A stretch of DNA of 64,000 nucleotides from Ectobius pallidus (taxonomy: Eukaryota > Arthropoda > Insecta > Blattodea > Ectobiidae): contig CAXKWD010000006.1 of the NCBI GenBank assembly GCA_964059195.1, positions 3,650,530-3,714,529 on the forward strand, in the 5' to 3' direction. Positions 44,201 to 53,859 of the stretch are shown here, in pieces. Every line of letters starts with the position of its first letter. The first letter of the stretch is position 1. The notes under the pieces were generated by a model. The model saw only the letters and a list, made by a program, of their open reading frames with translations. It ran no database searches and was not told the origin of the DNA. Both the position numbers and the translations under genes were made by a program.

Positions 44201-45977
44201 TCCTCTGTTATGCATTTTTTTTCAAATGTTAGAAGTCAGTGGTGGCCATGCCCTGGGAGATTTCATGCTGTGACAGGAAAAATTGAATTCATAGTTGCTT
44301 GTCTATGTCCCCTCTATACACAGGTAAAATATTTCGGTGTTATTCATTAACACTCTGTATAAAGAAAGACGGGATGGAATGGGGACCAATAGGGCAGTCA
44401 GAGAACTCTAATAAGTCAGGAAGGAAAGTGATATGTAACAGCAATGCCCTATTTAAGAGTTGCTAAACTGTACAATACGATCCCAGTAGCGGCACAATGC
44501 ACGGCCACATACATCTTCCCGATGTGTGAACTCTTCACTTGCTGTATTCAGATAGAAACGTAAATAGACATTATTAGCCAATTGGGACATCTGACCCGAA
44601 GATAAGCATAATGACCCATCATTAGTAATTGTCGGGTCTTGTGGCCTATTTCATCAGATTATAGCAATAGTTGCTATAGCTTTTGTTCATTCCCGTCTTG
44701 GTGCTTGTTGTCTTAAAAGTTCTAGGGACTATGTTTTCTACGTCCTCAGGGTGCTAGATCTCATCAGCTACTTGTGGACATCAGTAAATCTACGTAAAGC
44801 TACAGACGTAAGAATTGACAAATGATGCTTGAGAATCGCAACGACTAAATGTTTGTGAAAGTTGGGACTTGTCAGTGTTCATCCATATGAAATCTACAAG
44901 CAATGGGTAATGTGCAGTCATAGAAATTGTGTTGTACTTACACGCAATTGTATAACTGCTTTTACTTTTTCGCATGTACTTTTAGAGACAACACCGGGAA
45001 AACTTGTTTCACGTGAGATTTTACAGAAAACTTATTTTTTCAAAATTCTGATTTTCTAAACATTATCTCGAACTATTTTAATTAAAATGCAAATTTATTT
45101 CTGTCCATTTTCAATTTTTCTAGGCCATCTCCATTTCAGTAGGCGACACATGAAAACCTAGCACAGTAAAGTTGTAGAAAAGATTAAAATGAACCCTTTT
45201 TGTTAAACATTTCTTTAGAAGATTAATAGGTATCAAGATAGAAACAAAATAAATGCACAGTATTAGAACACATAAATATTTAAAATATGATTGACGCTAT
45301 TCTTTTATTTCCCTTAGAACAAGAAAACAACTAAATTCTAACCCCGAGATATGACCAAGCTAAGCAATAATAATAATAATAATAAAAACAATAACAATCA
45401 CAGTAATTATATTAATCACAACGAGAATTGTTGGCTTAAATGTTGATTGCTGTATTTTGATGAACGAATATAAATTTCAAAATGAAAAGATTTTATTAAA
45501 TGTTTAGGCCTACTATGTAGGCTCAATTCAGATAGCAATAATTACATTGGCCGTATTCATATATCATTTTCAGTTTGTTAAATTTTTGCTATCTTTTAAG
45601 ATTTATTATGTAGATCTATGAAATCTAAGTATATTGAATAGTGATTAATTCAGTTAAATGCTGTAAGAAGAATAAGATCTCTAAACACCGAGGTTGTACA
45701 TTCATTTTTGAATGGTACATACCGGTTTCTTTCGTCAACCTAAACATCTCAGTGTGTTAGTAATAAAATAAAAACTAAAATAATTATAAAAATCTTAATA
45801 CTTATATCTGCAACTAATCGTTTATTTTCTATTCTAAAGCGACTTGTTGTAACTCACCACGACAGAACTTCCTTCTGGAAAGTTCAAGTGCCTCTTTCTT
45901 CTCGTCAATGTCACATTTCCTCTGGCTAGTGTCTCATTCAATAATACAAACAATATCAGCATCATCCGTGTATACAT
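39619..45977 (-). CDS. Secreted DM4/DM12-domain protein, gene A (4 coding exons, 173 aa)
   Basis: Coding exons on the minus strand: 45977-45858 (120 bp), 43690-43491 (200), 43026-42919 (108), 39712-39619 (94, stop at 39619). GT-AG introns with phases 0, 2, 2 as in gene B; the joined frame is open for 174 codons. Exon 1: signal peptide MYTRMMLILFVLLNETLARG, then TRRKRHLNFPEGSSVV. Exon 2: INLSVAHALVWEYTN, LLEWDLGFGLANSTW, QELLLNIESFLF. Exon 3: FGFNGHECIIRALCET and GRSLLEDLLAAIFR. Exon 4: DPIVCQNAFKLCPFSLLVFA. Exon 3 carries the C-x-x-R-A-x-CE core of DM4_12 proteins. As in gene B an acceptor (TTTCAG) lies 2 nt before the ATG. The stop TAA overlaps an AATAAA poly(A) signal (CAATAAATAAA). Introns contain MITEs (43849-44357, 43135-43394), a SINE and LINE fragments. 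Gene A and gene B are tandem paralogues, about 7 kb apart. Confidence 0.9.
40147..40215 (+). repeat. hAT-like left end (solo)
   Basis: CAGTGGCGGAGGCAGAGGGG followed by GGGATATATCCACCCCC resembles the 5' end of a hAT MITE of the CAGTGGCG type; no matching right end or TSD found nearby. Confidence 0.35.
40263..40562 (-). repeat. tRNA-derived SINE, gene A intron 3
   Basis: Minus strand: the head TACGCCGTAGCGTAGTGGTT (A box GTAGTGGTTGAGGCG) is followed by the B box GCGGGTTCGATCCCCGATG, then a body with GGTCGACTCAGCCTCTAAC and CAACCTCTTGGAACCCT. Truncated relative at 32525-32640. Confidence 0.9.
40705..41190 (-). pseudogene. LINE 3' fragment, family 2
   Basis: Minus frame 41122-40793: ESCKPLLEKLKVFNLTGEYI, LNPLKLFQKGAYYSEIQIPR, NIKLLCIKSKCKFFKRSLKE. 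It corresponds to the C-terminus of the LINE at 53860-55490 (ESCKPLFEKLKVLTLTGEYI, SLKLFQKGAYYSATQIYNKL), including the untranslated end CTCAACATAGGATCTAC. Confidence 0.85.
41191..42660 (-). pseudogene. LINE (Jockey/CR1-like) fragment, family 1
   Basis: Minus strand. 42634-42335: SSQFGLRSGMSIDNAEFQLT, KKKYALGIFSDLAKAFDCIN, reverse-transcriptase domain with the first catalytic Asp region (FSDLAKAFD). Degenerate middle with the remnant of the palm. 41808-41413: C-terminal tail LLQKKVIRIISDEHKLEHCK, HSYNTRNNKLINIPFHRLSK, EVLGIQMYNKLPLKITRLPA, as in many insect LINEs. 3' UTR and (AAT)n tail (41191-41262 on the plus strand) follow. 5'-truncated, several stops, dead. Confidence 0.85.
43135..43394. 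repeat. Small inverted-repeat element in gene A intron 2, with hammerhead-like motifs
   Basis: The two halves are inverse copies (about 95 bp each): TGGATCACGTGTGTTTCTTC / GAAACACATGATCCA and CAGGTGACTGTAGAAACCTTG / CAAGGTTTCTACAGTCACCTG. Each half contains the arrangement TCAC-CTGAGGA-stem-(G/A)A(A/G)AC-GTC-GTGA, resembling a minimal hammerhead ribozyme core, with one base changed in each half. Confidence 0.6.
43849..44357. mobile_element. TA-flanked MITE in gene A intron 1
   Basis: TIRs of about 68 bp: CAGGGTGTTAATGAACAACA (43849) and the inverse ending CACTCTG at 44357, sharing CACCGAAATAT and TGTGTATAGAGGGGACA. Flanked by TA on both sides (43847-43848, 44358-44359), as for mariner/Tc1-type MITEs. 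Non-coding. Confidence 0.85.
44360..45094. other. Gene A intron 1, unassigned part
   Basis: No repeat or exon could be supported apart from generic AT-rich sequence. Confidence 0.3.
45095..45290 (+). repeat. Repeat shared with the palindrome arm
   Basis: TCCATTTTCAATTTTTCTAG, GCACAGTAAAGTTGTAGAAA and AAATAAATGCACAG match 13257-13440 of the large inverted repeat (and its mirror at 19690-19880). Confidence 0.7.
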
Positions 45978-46250
45978 GTCTGAAAACACACAGACAATAC
46001 CCTTGCTAACACCGGTTTGACCATTGAATGATTCCTTAACTTTTATCTATAAAACACCCTGTTGCCTGTTAGTTCTCGTAAACACAATCTGCAGAACAAA
46101 CACATCTTGAAAACCGAATCATATTTCGATATCTCGATATAGGCCTACTCACTCAGTTATGAACATTGGTTTTGCCGCTGATGCATCACGGGATAAACAT
46201 GCACAGAGAAGTCTGCTTCACACGTGTAGACCTCCAACAAGAACTGCACC

Positions 46251-46296
46251 ATGGCTTTAAATTCTTCTGTTGGTTCTTTTGTTCTTTCGTGCAAAG
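46251..46296 (+). other. Candidate first coding exon of a divergent plus-strand gene
   Basis: ATG in a strong context (GCACCATGGCT) opens a 46-bp frame MALNSSVGSFVLSCK that ends at a consensus donor (GCAAAG|GTAAGA). It lies 270 bp upstream of, and divergent from, gene A. There is no downstream exon to support it, so it may be chance or part of a gene A untranslated exon on the opposite strand. Confidence 0.25.
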
Positions 46297-46556
46297 GTAA
46301 GACCACCAGGAGTCTTGTCAGCTAACACAACGGAGCATTCTCTTGAAGATATTCAGCAAGATATTCTTGATCCGTTCGCAGGTTGGAAGTGCTGATAATA
46401 TCGATTCTACATCGATGCAGATAGTCGTGAACAATTTATAAATGATGCTCCGTAGCTTGGACGAGTCCATGAGTGAGGGTCTTTACTTCAGTAGTGTTCT
46501 GGCGTGTAGCAGTCGAACTAAAAACATTTGTTATCGCAATGTCACTTATTCAAGTC

Positions 46557-47520
46557 CAGTGGCGGCTCGTGTACAGGCGCTGTGGAACAGCAGCACCCCA
46601 TATTTCCACTTGATATTATTGACCTAATATGATTTTTTCCCGAAAACTTTAACCATGGCAGATCAAGGAGAAAATTATTGATCTTTTCGTGGAAATTAAA
46701 ACAAGAATGGATTTCATTTTTTGGCAAATAGATCAAGCTTGAACTCTAACAGTTTATATTAAAGTAAGTAAAAAATATATATATTTTGCTCTTTTACAGT
46801 CTTACTAATAATCCAGTTGAAACATTTATACCAGGAATATACACAGCTGAGGAAAGAAAGTGTACTAATAATCGTTGCATAAGGCTGAATGTGTGCAACC
46901 TTTACACAGCCTGGCCCCCTTGTTTAAACTTGACGTAAATAATCAAGATGGCCGATCTGCGTAACAGCCGGTCGCTTCGTAGATGTCTGAGATTGAATTT
47001 TGAGGTTATGCATCCATTCTTAAGGTAACTTGTTATGAAACATTCTGGGCTACTTTTGCGGAATTATAAACATTGTTCCTTGTTTGCGGGACATATTTCC
47101 ATACTTGTACCCATGATTACAGCTTTCTGAAAACAATATAATGAAATACTGAAACTACAATTAGTCTGCAGACGATCCATCGTTGTTTGCCCGCTACACC
47201 GATAGATGGCGTTCAGCAGTCCCTTCATAGCCTGAGGCTAGTAACGTCATGAAAAGCGTGACGTATTTGATGACGTTGGACGTACACACCTGGTGTAAAC
47301 TCGGCAGTTACACACCTATTATTGGTAATGCGGCTTATGCAGAACTTGCACGGTGAACAACCAAACAACCGTTCAACGCAGGTATAAGCAGCTTTTATTA
47401 GTAAGGCTGTTAGGGTTTTATGAAGTTTCTGAAAAAATTACTTTTTATACATCTATGTTTACTTTTACACAATTTTAAAACAGCAGCACCCCCACTAATT
47501 TTAGCTACGAACCGCCACTA
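46557..47520. mobile_element. hAT MITE (CAGTGGCGGCTCGTG ends)
   Basis: Left end CAGTGGCGGCTCGTG at 46557; right end TACGAACCGCCACTA ending 47520. Flanks TTCAAGTC and TTCAACTA match at 6 of 8 positions. CAGCAGCACCCC occurs near both ends in the same orientation. No transposase. Confidence 0.75.
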
Positions 47521-47535
47521 TTCAACTAAATATTT

Positions 47536-47699
47536 TCAAAACGTAGACAGCAAAGTGTCGTTCAGAACTGCCACCCTACCACCTTTCTCCTCGTTGTCCT
47601 CACGCACCTCTATCTGCGCGTGCTGCATTCTGAATCCACTAGTGTTGTATCCCTGTTCGTTGGAGCCTCCAATTGGCCGTGAAATGTCGGAATTTACCA
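47536..47699 (-). other. Candidate terminal exon of an unknown gene
   Basis: On the minus strand an acceptor (TTCTAACCAG) is followed by a 53-codon frame to a stop: VNSDISRPIGGSNEQGYNTS, GFRMQHAQIEVREDNEEKGG, RVAVLNDTLLSTF. Composition is hydrophilic and GC is higher than the surroundings, which favours real coding sequence, but no upstream exon or family is recognised. Confidence 0.35.
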
Positions 47700-49205
47700 C
47701 TGGTTAGAAGCCTGGGAAATATTTGTTATTGTCAATATCATACGCACCTCGATTGAATGGAATAGTCAATAATATCTAAACATTTTATTTGTTTCGATGT
47801 GTTTAACTTCGAACAATTGAATATTTTTGTCATGTATAGGAGACCCAACTTATTTGAGAGACACAGATGAGAGACTAGATTTGAATTCCTTTGTTTGCAT
47901 CTGTAAAAGTTTCTTCCTGATCGTTACCAATAATATTGCAACAAAACAATAGACGTTTAAATCTTAGACTATTTAGCTCTCAATCACTGACCTCATTCAT
48001 TCAATATTTATCTCCTACGTAAGTGATAAAGATTCTAATCAGGCCGGAAACTCTGCATATGTCACCATTGCATGATTTATTCTTGTAATGCAGTGAATAC
48101 TACGATTACATCTGTTCAGGAATCAGCATTACAATATTTTACGGAAAATGTATTCCATAATTCAGGAACGTTGGTATTTAATTGTTGTAATCACCCCCAA
48201 CAGCATGAATGTTCGCTGTGGGTGAAGGGAACGCTTTTGAAGTGGGAGATGAATAACCAATCGTTCACCCCTTTCGATATGGACTTGTCCAGTCGGCAGT
48301 CAGCATCTGCATGTGTCCATATATGCAACTTATATAAAAAACAGTACTTGCCATTAAGCATTGCTAGGAATTATAACAATAATGTAATATGTTTTACGCA
48401 AGATATCTTCGACATTAAATTTCAGCAAAAGAAATCGATATTATAGGCCGTGATTAGATTTTCCTTCGACCTTTAGAATGTTGAATGGTCGAGGGATTAT
48501 TTTATAAGTTATAAACAAAAATGAGGATTCCGTATAGACTTAGGATTTCAGAATTAGGGGTTCACCAGAGCATTTGCTTTTGTAAAGGATAATATTACAG
48601 AAAAAGCCCATTTTTTGGATACAATTTCATTCCAGGAACGAAGGTTGGTAGACTTTCCTTTTCCAGATATTCATAAACGCAGCCATTTGCACTTACGAGA
48701 AACTTTTGCTTAGCTAGCGAAGGCAGCTTTGTGTTGGGGAATTTATAAACTATATGAAAAAATAATGAAATCAATGGTTAATGCTTTTTCGCCACAGACA
48801 CAATCATGCTCAGCATTCGGGTAGTCGCGAATAGTAACGGAAATGCCCGAATAGCGCAAAATCGATTATTATCGCAAAGTAAAACCAAAAGCATCCACTT
48901 CGTAGCAGAAGAATCGTGTTTATGCATGCGATATATTATAGTTTATGCTTTTCCTTTTACCTTCTCCCATAGGTAAAGTAAAAGCATTGACTGCGATTTT
49001 ATGCATACCGCCCCTTGTATCAAACATCCTATTTATACAAAATACGCCAATCTTACTATGAAAAAGCAAGAAATGAACCACTCACTTGTGAACACTGCCC
49101 TGTACTGTGAACTCAGCGTGTGTGGCTACTTATGGTTAATGAGAAAGACAAACTTGACGCGCAAGTATGAACAGGTATCCAAAGAGTGTAACTAATGTTC
49201 TAGTT
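47700..49205. other. Unassigned sequence with repeat fragments
   Basis: A 124-codon plus-strand frame at 48072-48446 has no recognised domain. 48640-48720 (CCAGATATTCATAAACGCAG...) resembles 50225-50270 of the neighbouring TIR element, so part of this is another decayed member of that family. Confidence 0.3.
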
Positions 49206-50410
49206 CAATGAGGGTGATGAATAAAAAAAAACAAAGCAATTGCTAAGAGAAATTGATTTCTAGCAAAAGCAAAAGCTTACTAGGAATTGCTAGGAGCAAA
49301 AGCAAATGCTGGACCAATATATGAATAAAAATAATAGGCTTTTCCTAGCTTCGTCTAGGAAGTTCCAGCAATTGCTAGCTTCTTTTTCCTTCTTCTCTGT
49401 CGGCGTCTTTAATACTGGTGGCAATTGTTAACAATGTTGATTGGGTTTTATTTACTTGTACTCGTAGCTTGCTGAAGAGAGGAACATGATTATTCAATCA
49501 TGGATAGCGAATGTAGTGGGTCAGGCGATGAAAGGGAAATAGATAGTAATACTAAAATTTTCATGATGTTAAAGAACAAGGTTTTATTCAGTAAATCTCA
49601 GCTTCCCAGCGTGAAAAGAGAAAAAGAAATTGCAGTAGGAAACATTTTGAAAATGTATGAAGCGGAATTTGGAGAAGTTCACAGTGCCAAACAAATATTC
49701 ACGAAATTAAGTAATATGAAAATGTAAGTTAAACCGAAGTTTGATGTGAATGCTATGGGAAACCAAAAAATTGTATATAAATCTTGGGAGAAGATGTTCC
49801 TGGACCTTGTAGACTCACAAAATAATCCCACATTGAATAAAATTTCATGTAAGTGACAAATTATGTAACTGTTACTTTATTTAACTGTTTGCAATTACTG
49901 TATATTTAATTATACTGCATTTATTTATTATAGTTTTATTACACTAAATACTTGTGATAATGATATCACAACAGAAAACAGCCTTATGTACAGAAATTTA
50001 AATTAAACTTTTGTAATATTGTTTTTCGATTACCAAGATATCCTGGGTCAGACACATGCCTCAGAAATATTCTCATCCGGTCCTTGGAAGAAATTGCACC
50101 ACCAAGCTTCTCTCGTGATTCACCTAGGAAGTGATTACCAAGCCACTCCACATTTACTTCACTAAACTATACAGTTTTCTATATTATTTTCACCACTATT
50201 TCTACGAACATTATATACTTTTCGCTTCCAAATATTCATAAAAGCAGCCATGTTCGTAAAAATAAACCCTTCTTGACTAATCTCAAGGCACCTACTGACC
50301 TGCCTTAGAAAATATAAAGCAATTGCTAAACATTATTCATAAAATTATAAGGAATTGCTTGAAAAATGTCAGAAAAAGCAATTGCTTATTTTTATTCATT
50401 ACCCTCAATG
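49206..50410 (+). mobile_element. Small TIR element with Myb/SANT-like ORF
   Basis: Ends CAATGAGGGTGATGAATAAA (49206) and TTTATTCATTACCCTCAATG (ending 50410) are inverted repeats; AAGCAATTGCT motifs recur near both ends. The flanks do not give a clean TSD. Together with the ORF at 49500 this suggests a PIF/Harbinger-type non-autonomous element. Confidence 0.6.
49500..49860 (+). pseudogene. Myb/SANT-like protein remnant of a TIR element
   Basis: 75 codons from an ATG: NKVLFSKSQLPSVKREKEIA, KQIFTKLSNMKM stop; after the stop the sequence continues coherently as KPKFDVNAMGNQKIVYKSWE, KMFLDLVDSQNNPT. The arrangement K-L-x-N-M-K ... G-N-x-K-I-V-x-x-x-W-E-K is like the small DNA-binding proteins associated with Harbinger-type transposons (family assignment from memory of the pattern). 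One nonsense change interrupts it. Confidence 0.5.
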
Positions 50411-50435
50411 TTACAGAAGGTCTTGACCTTAAATA

Positions 50436-50700
50436 AAATAAATAAACACAAGCGAGTTGGATAGGAACTAGCTTTCTGTTCTCAAGATCACGGGTTCGAT
50501 TCTGGCCCATGCAGATGTATTTATTTGTGTATAAATGTTACATTCCCATGTCTGTAAATTTACAGACTTGTAAAATACACTTACGGCACTCTGGCTTAGG
50601 GCCTGCATTACCACCTGCCGACAATTCCTCCCGATACGTGACTTCCAGATAGCTTAACTAGAAGATGTCTTGTAATACCACCGCTGAACTGCTACCGGAA
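50436..50700 (+). repeat. tRNA-derived SINE
   Basis: Head GCGAGTTGGATAGGAACTAG and B box CACGGGTTCGATTCTGGCCC (50491 onward), followed by a non-tRNA body. Confidence 0.7.
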
Positions 50701-51079
50701 AGAACGCAGTAACAATTTGTATAATGGACCCTACCTTGTTGAGCAAAGACGTGTGTTTCTTGTAGTTGGGTAGGCGTCTACTAGGTGTGGCAGCTCGGAT
50801 TTGTATTTCTACAATTGAATTACACAAGAACATATCGTTTTAAGTGCTTTAATCGATCTGTGCAGTTCTATCTCATTCATAAGTGAGCATAAAATGACAT
50901 TTTTGTGTAAATTAAATCTTCCGGCATCAGTTCTAAAATTCAGGTGGCCAGGAAGCTTCGGCGTGCTGCCATCTTGTTTCAACCAAGCTTGCCTAACTAG
51001 CAGTTGGAAATTTGTCAGCCACTCCACCCTCCTGCTAGCTTATGTGGAAGTTGTCTTCCCAGACAGATTTTGTTAGGAG
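50701..51079. other. Unassigned sequence
   Basis: Overlapping short frames on both strands (about 50809-51076) but no recognisable family or splice support. Confidence 0.25.
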
Positions 51080-51572
51080 ATCATAATCAGAGGTGTACAA
51101 ATCTCGATTTTAGCATGCCCAAACCCGCTTGAACGCCAGGCAAGCAAGTTGCCAGCGTCATAGCTAGGAAGCAGGCAGGTTTCTTTAAGCCTGATGGGTC
51201 AGGTCAAACCCACCTAGGCAAGTCAAAATAAGCTTGCGACATTCCTATCAGCTAAACAACTGTAGTTGCTGAGTGTAGGCAATACTTTCTTGCTTTTCTA
51301 CATGCTGGTAGAAGAAATTCACCATGCAGATAAATAAAAGGTGGATAAAGTATTAAAAATCGTTTTAGCGTCTTAACACAATTAGCCTATTATTTTTATT
51401 ATTAGGTAGATTTCGAAGAAAAATCTACCTAATGACTTTCAAAAAATTCGTTCATATCGTTATGTTTCATGCCTCCCTAAGTACGAAACCACCGCCTGTT
51501 AAAAAAATTGTGATATTTATATTTATATACAGTATACCTAGGTGTATATGTATATATATATATATATATATA

Positions 51573-52454
51573 CAGTGCCTTTTTTTTTACTCGTGGCCGG
51601 GCGGTCGGCTGGAAGTAGCTGCGAGCGCACAGTGCTTCTCACCGTTCCTGGTTCCCGCCTTTCTCCCCGTCAGTGCACACACACAGCACACCAAACACCA
51701 ATTTTCTGGTCATGCAATGGCATTTCGTGTACAATATCGGGTTTTTCTGCACTCCAGTATCTGTTGTTTTGTGTCGATGCATGACCATGTAAATGAATCC
51801 ATGCTTCGTCTGTGAAAAAAATTAACTTTGGGTCCATAGAGCCACCATTAACTTTACCCAACACCCAATTGCAGAAATTTACTCTACTCACAGTATCGCG
51901 TGGTTGCAGTTCCTGAACTATGGTTATCTTATATGGTTTTAATTTCATAAGTTTAGTGGCTTTCCAAGCCGAGAATTGTGAAAACCCCGTTTCCTGTGAT
52001 AACCTACTCAGAGATTTTCTTGGGCTACGTTCTAACTTCTGTCCTATCTCATCGAGTTTTCTCTCTGTAAGCACACGGCGAATTTTTATTATTTTTATTT
52101 CTTATCAAGAACAGAACCCGTTTCTCTGAATCTGTCTACAAGTTTACGAACTGTCTCTCTGTGAGGCACAGGAATACCAGGGAATCTGTCTACAAATAGC
52201 CGTGTCACTTCTCTACAGAACTCTGTTTGCACATAGGAATCATACATGAATATGCGGTGTGCTAAAGTATACACACTTCTTGGCATTATAACAGAACTAT
52301 CACAATTTAACCACAAAGAAGAAAAAAGAACCTCCGCTAGCAACAACCGCACATGCACTGACGGGGAGAAAGGCGGGAGCCAGGAACGGTGAGAAGCACT
52401 GTGGGCTCGCAGCTACCTCCAGCCGACCGCCCGGCCACGAGTAAAAAAAAGGCA

Positions 52455-52457
<3 letters not shown>
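51573..52457 (-). mobile_element. Deleted mariner/Tc1-like element inside a TA microsatellite
   Basis: TIRs over 100 bp: CAGTGCCTTTTTTTTTACTC (51573) and the inverse GAGTAAAAAAAAGGCACTG ending 52457, continuing with GGCCGGGCGGTCGGCTGGA. Flanked by TA (51571-51572, 52458-52459) within (TA)n runs. 885 bp; the transposase is truncated. Confidence 0.9.
51670..52290 (-). pseudogene. Tc1/mariner-superfamily transposase, truncated and frameshifted
   Basis: Minus strand. N-terminal helix-turn-helix from about 52286: MPRSVYTLAHRIFMYDSYVQ, GIPVPHRETVRKLVDRFRET, ending GSVLDKK at a stop (52095). In another frame from 52074: LTERKLDEIGQKLERSPRKS, LSQETGFSQFSAWKATKLMK, then KLIFFTDEAWIHLHGHASTQ with the first catalytic Asp (FTDEAW), and VHEMPLHDQKIGVWCAVC, after which the TIR begins. 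The second and third catalytic residues are deleted. Confidence 0.88.
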
Positions 52458-52498
<41 letters not shown>

Positions 52499-53470
52499 GT
52501 ATGCATATATATCTTTACACGCTATCGGCCGTAATTTTCAAGATATTTGAATCAAATTTTATTATGTTATTTCTAGGCCCAATAGTTCAGACAAGTTCGT
52601 TAATGAGCAAAATTGGCCTAAGGGGGTGGTCGGGGGAGGGGGTTGAAATTTTAAAACATTTATATCTCGGCTCCTATGAAGTATAGAGGGAAACTTTGAT
52701 TGAATAAATTAGAGTACTCCTTATGGTGTTCACAGTGACACCAACAATTCGGGGGTTTTGGGAGTACGAGTGGGGGTGGGGGTATGGGGATGGAAATTCG
52801 AAATTTTCGAAACTACGTCTTGTTGGGTATCGTTGAAAAGCTCTTGATGAGTACTCTACAAATCAATAACTAGTTTCTTGATAGTTCTCATATAAGGCGA
52901 GATTTGAATGTTTGAAAAAGTTCTCTTTCCTCTTTTTTTGCAGTTATTATTGCGGGTTTGTCATGCCAAGGCTAAAGAAGAAGAGTGCTACGCAGCGACA
53001 GTAAACTAAAACAAAAGCACTTCGAAATCTACCTCAGCTTGTAGGCTTGCCTAAAGGGATTTTTGTTATTGTTATTAATGATTTTATGATGTTTTCTCGA
53101 AAATGTCTGAACATTTTTCCCATGCCGGACTAGTAGGCCTACCTTTCTTCATTGATAATTAATTCTCCTCGGCTTCCTTCAGGGTAAAATTCTCTAAATA
53201 CATCTGAAGTTCCTCAACTACGTAACTGCACGACTTACCAGTGCACTGCTATACCCAGTTTCATATCTTTCCGCCAGGCCTTGTAGTTTCTTTAGGTCCT
53301 GTGCAACCCACCAAGTTATGAAGAGCTTGTGACTCATAGCGACAGTATTTCTTATCATCGTTGTAATCTGGCTTGCTTTCAAGTCAAGCAAGTTAAAAGC
53401 TGTGACTGGTTGCAGAATTTCAAAGGGACAGGCAAGCTAAAATCAGAATATGTACACCTCTAATCATAAT

Positions 53471-53859
53471 ACACAATTCTTGGCCAACTTCCAGATAGGT
53501 TCTCTATCTGGCAGATAAATATGATATCAGGTTGTCATCGTACAGGCCCTTAATGAAGTAGTAAATTATATAGCATTTGCCATCTTTACCCTCTGAGGCC
53601 ACTTTAGGGTTGAAGGAAGTATAACTATTGAACTAATATGAGTCTATAGATGAAACCAATTGCTACAAACAGTAAAGGTTGGAATTTTTATCTAAACATG
53701 GTTTCCATTATTGGCAGGGGAAATGTCCAACCAGTATTCAATCCTATTTCATAAACATGACAATTCTCAGATGACAATCAAATTATTCACACCGAAGTAC
53801 CGAGGCCGTAATGCAACTTGCAGAGTGCGACATTCATTTTTTTTTCAGGTGGATTTGGA
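53471..53859. other. Unassigned sequence between hAT copy 2 and the LINE
   Basis: Nothing beyond short chance frames. Confidence 0.3.

Larger units (their letters stand above)
51088..53462. mobile_element. Non-autonomous hAT copy 2 (empty for the Gypsy insertion)
   Basis: Starts CAGAGGTGTACAAATCTCG at 51088 and ends TATGTACACCTCTA at 53462; exact 8-bp TSD ATCATAAT (51080-51087 and 53463-53470). Shares the whole length with copy 1 except that the Gypsy element is absent and a mariner/Tc1-like element is present at 51573-52457. Confidence 0.93.

Noticed and set aside
47420..47707. 95-codon plus-strand ORF starting MKFLKKLLFIHL, resembling a signal peptide
   Set aside because: It starts in the A/T-rich end of a hAT MITE and runs antisense over the better-supported candidate exon at 47536-47699.
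48072..48446. 124-codon plus-strand ORF
   Set aside because: No recognisable motif, no splice or start context, and neighbouring sequence is repeat-like; left as unassigned.
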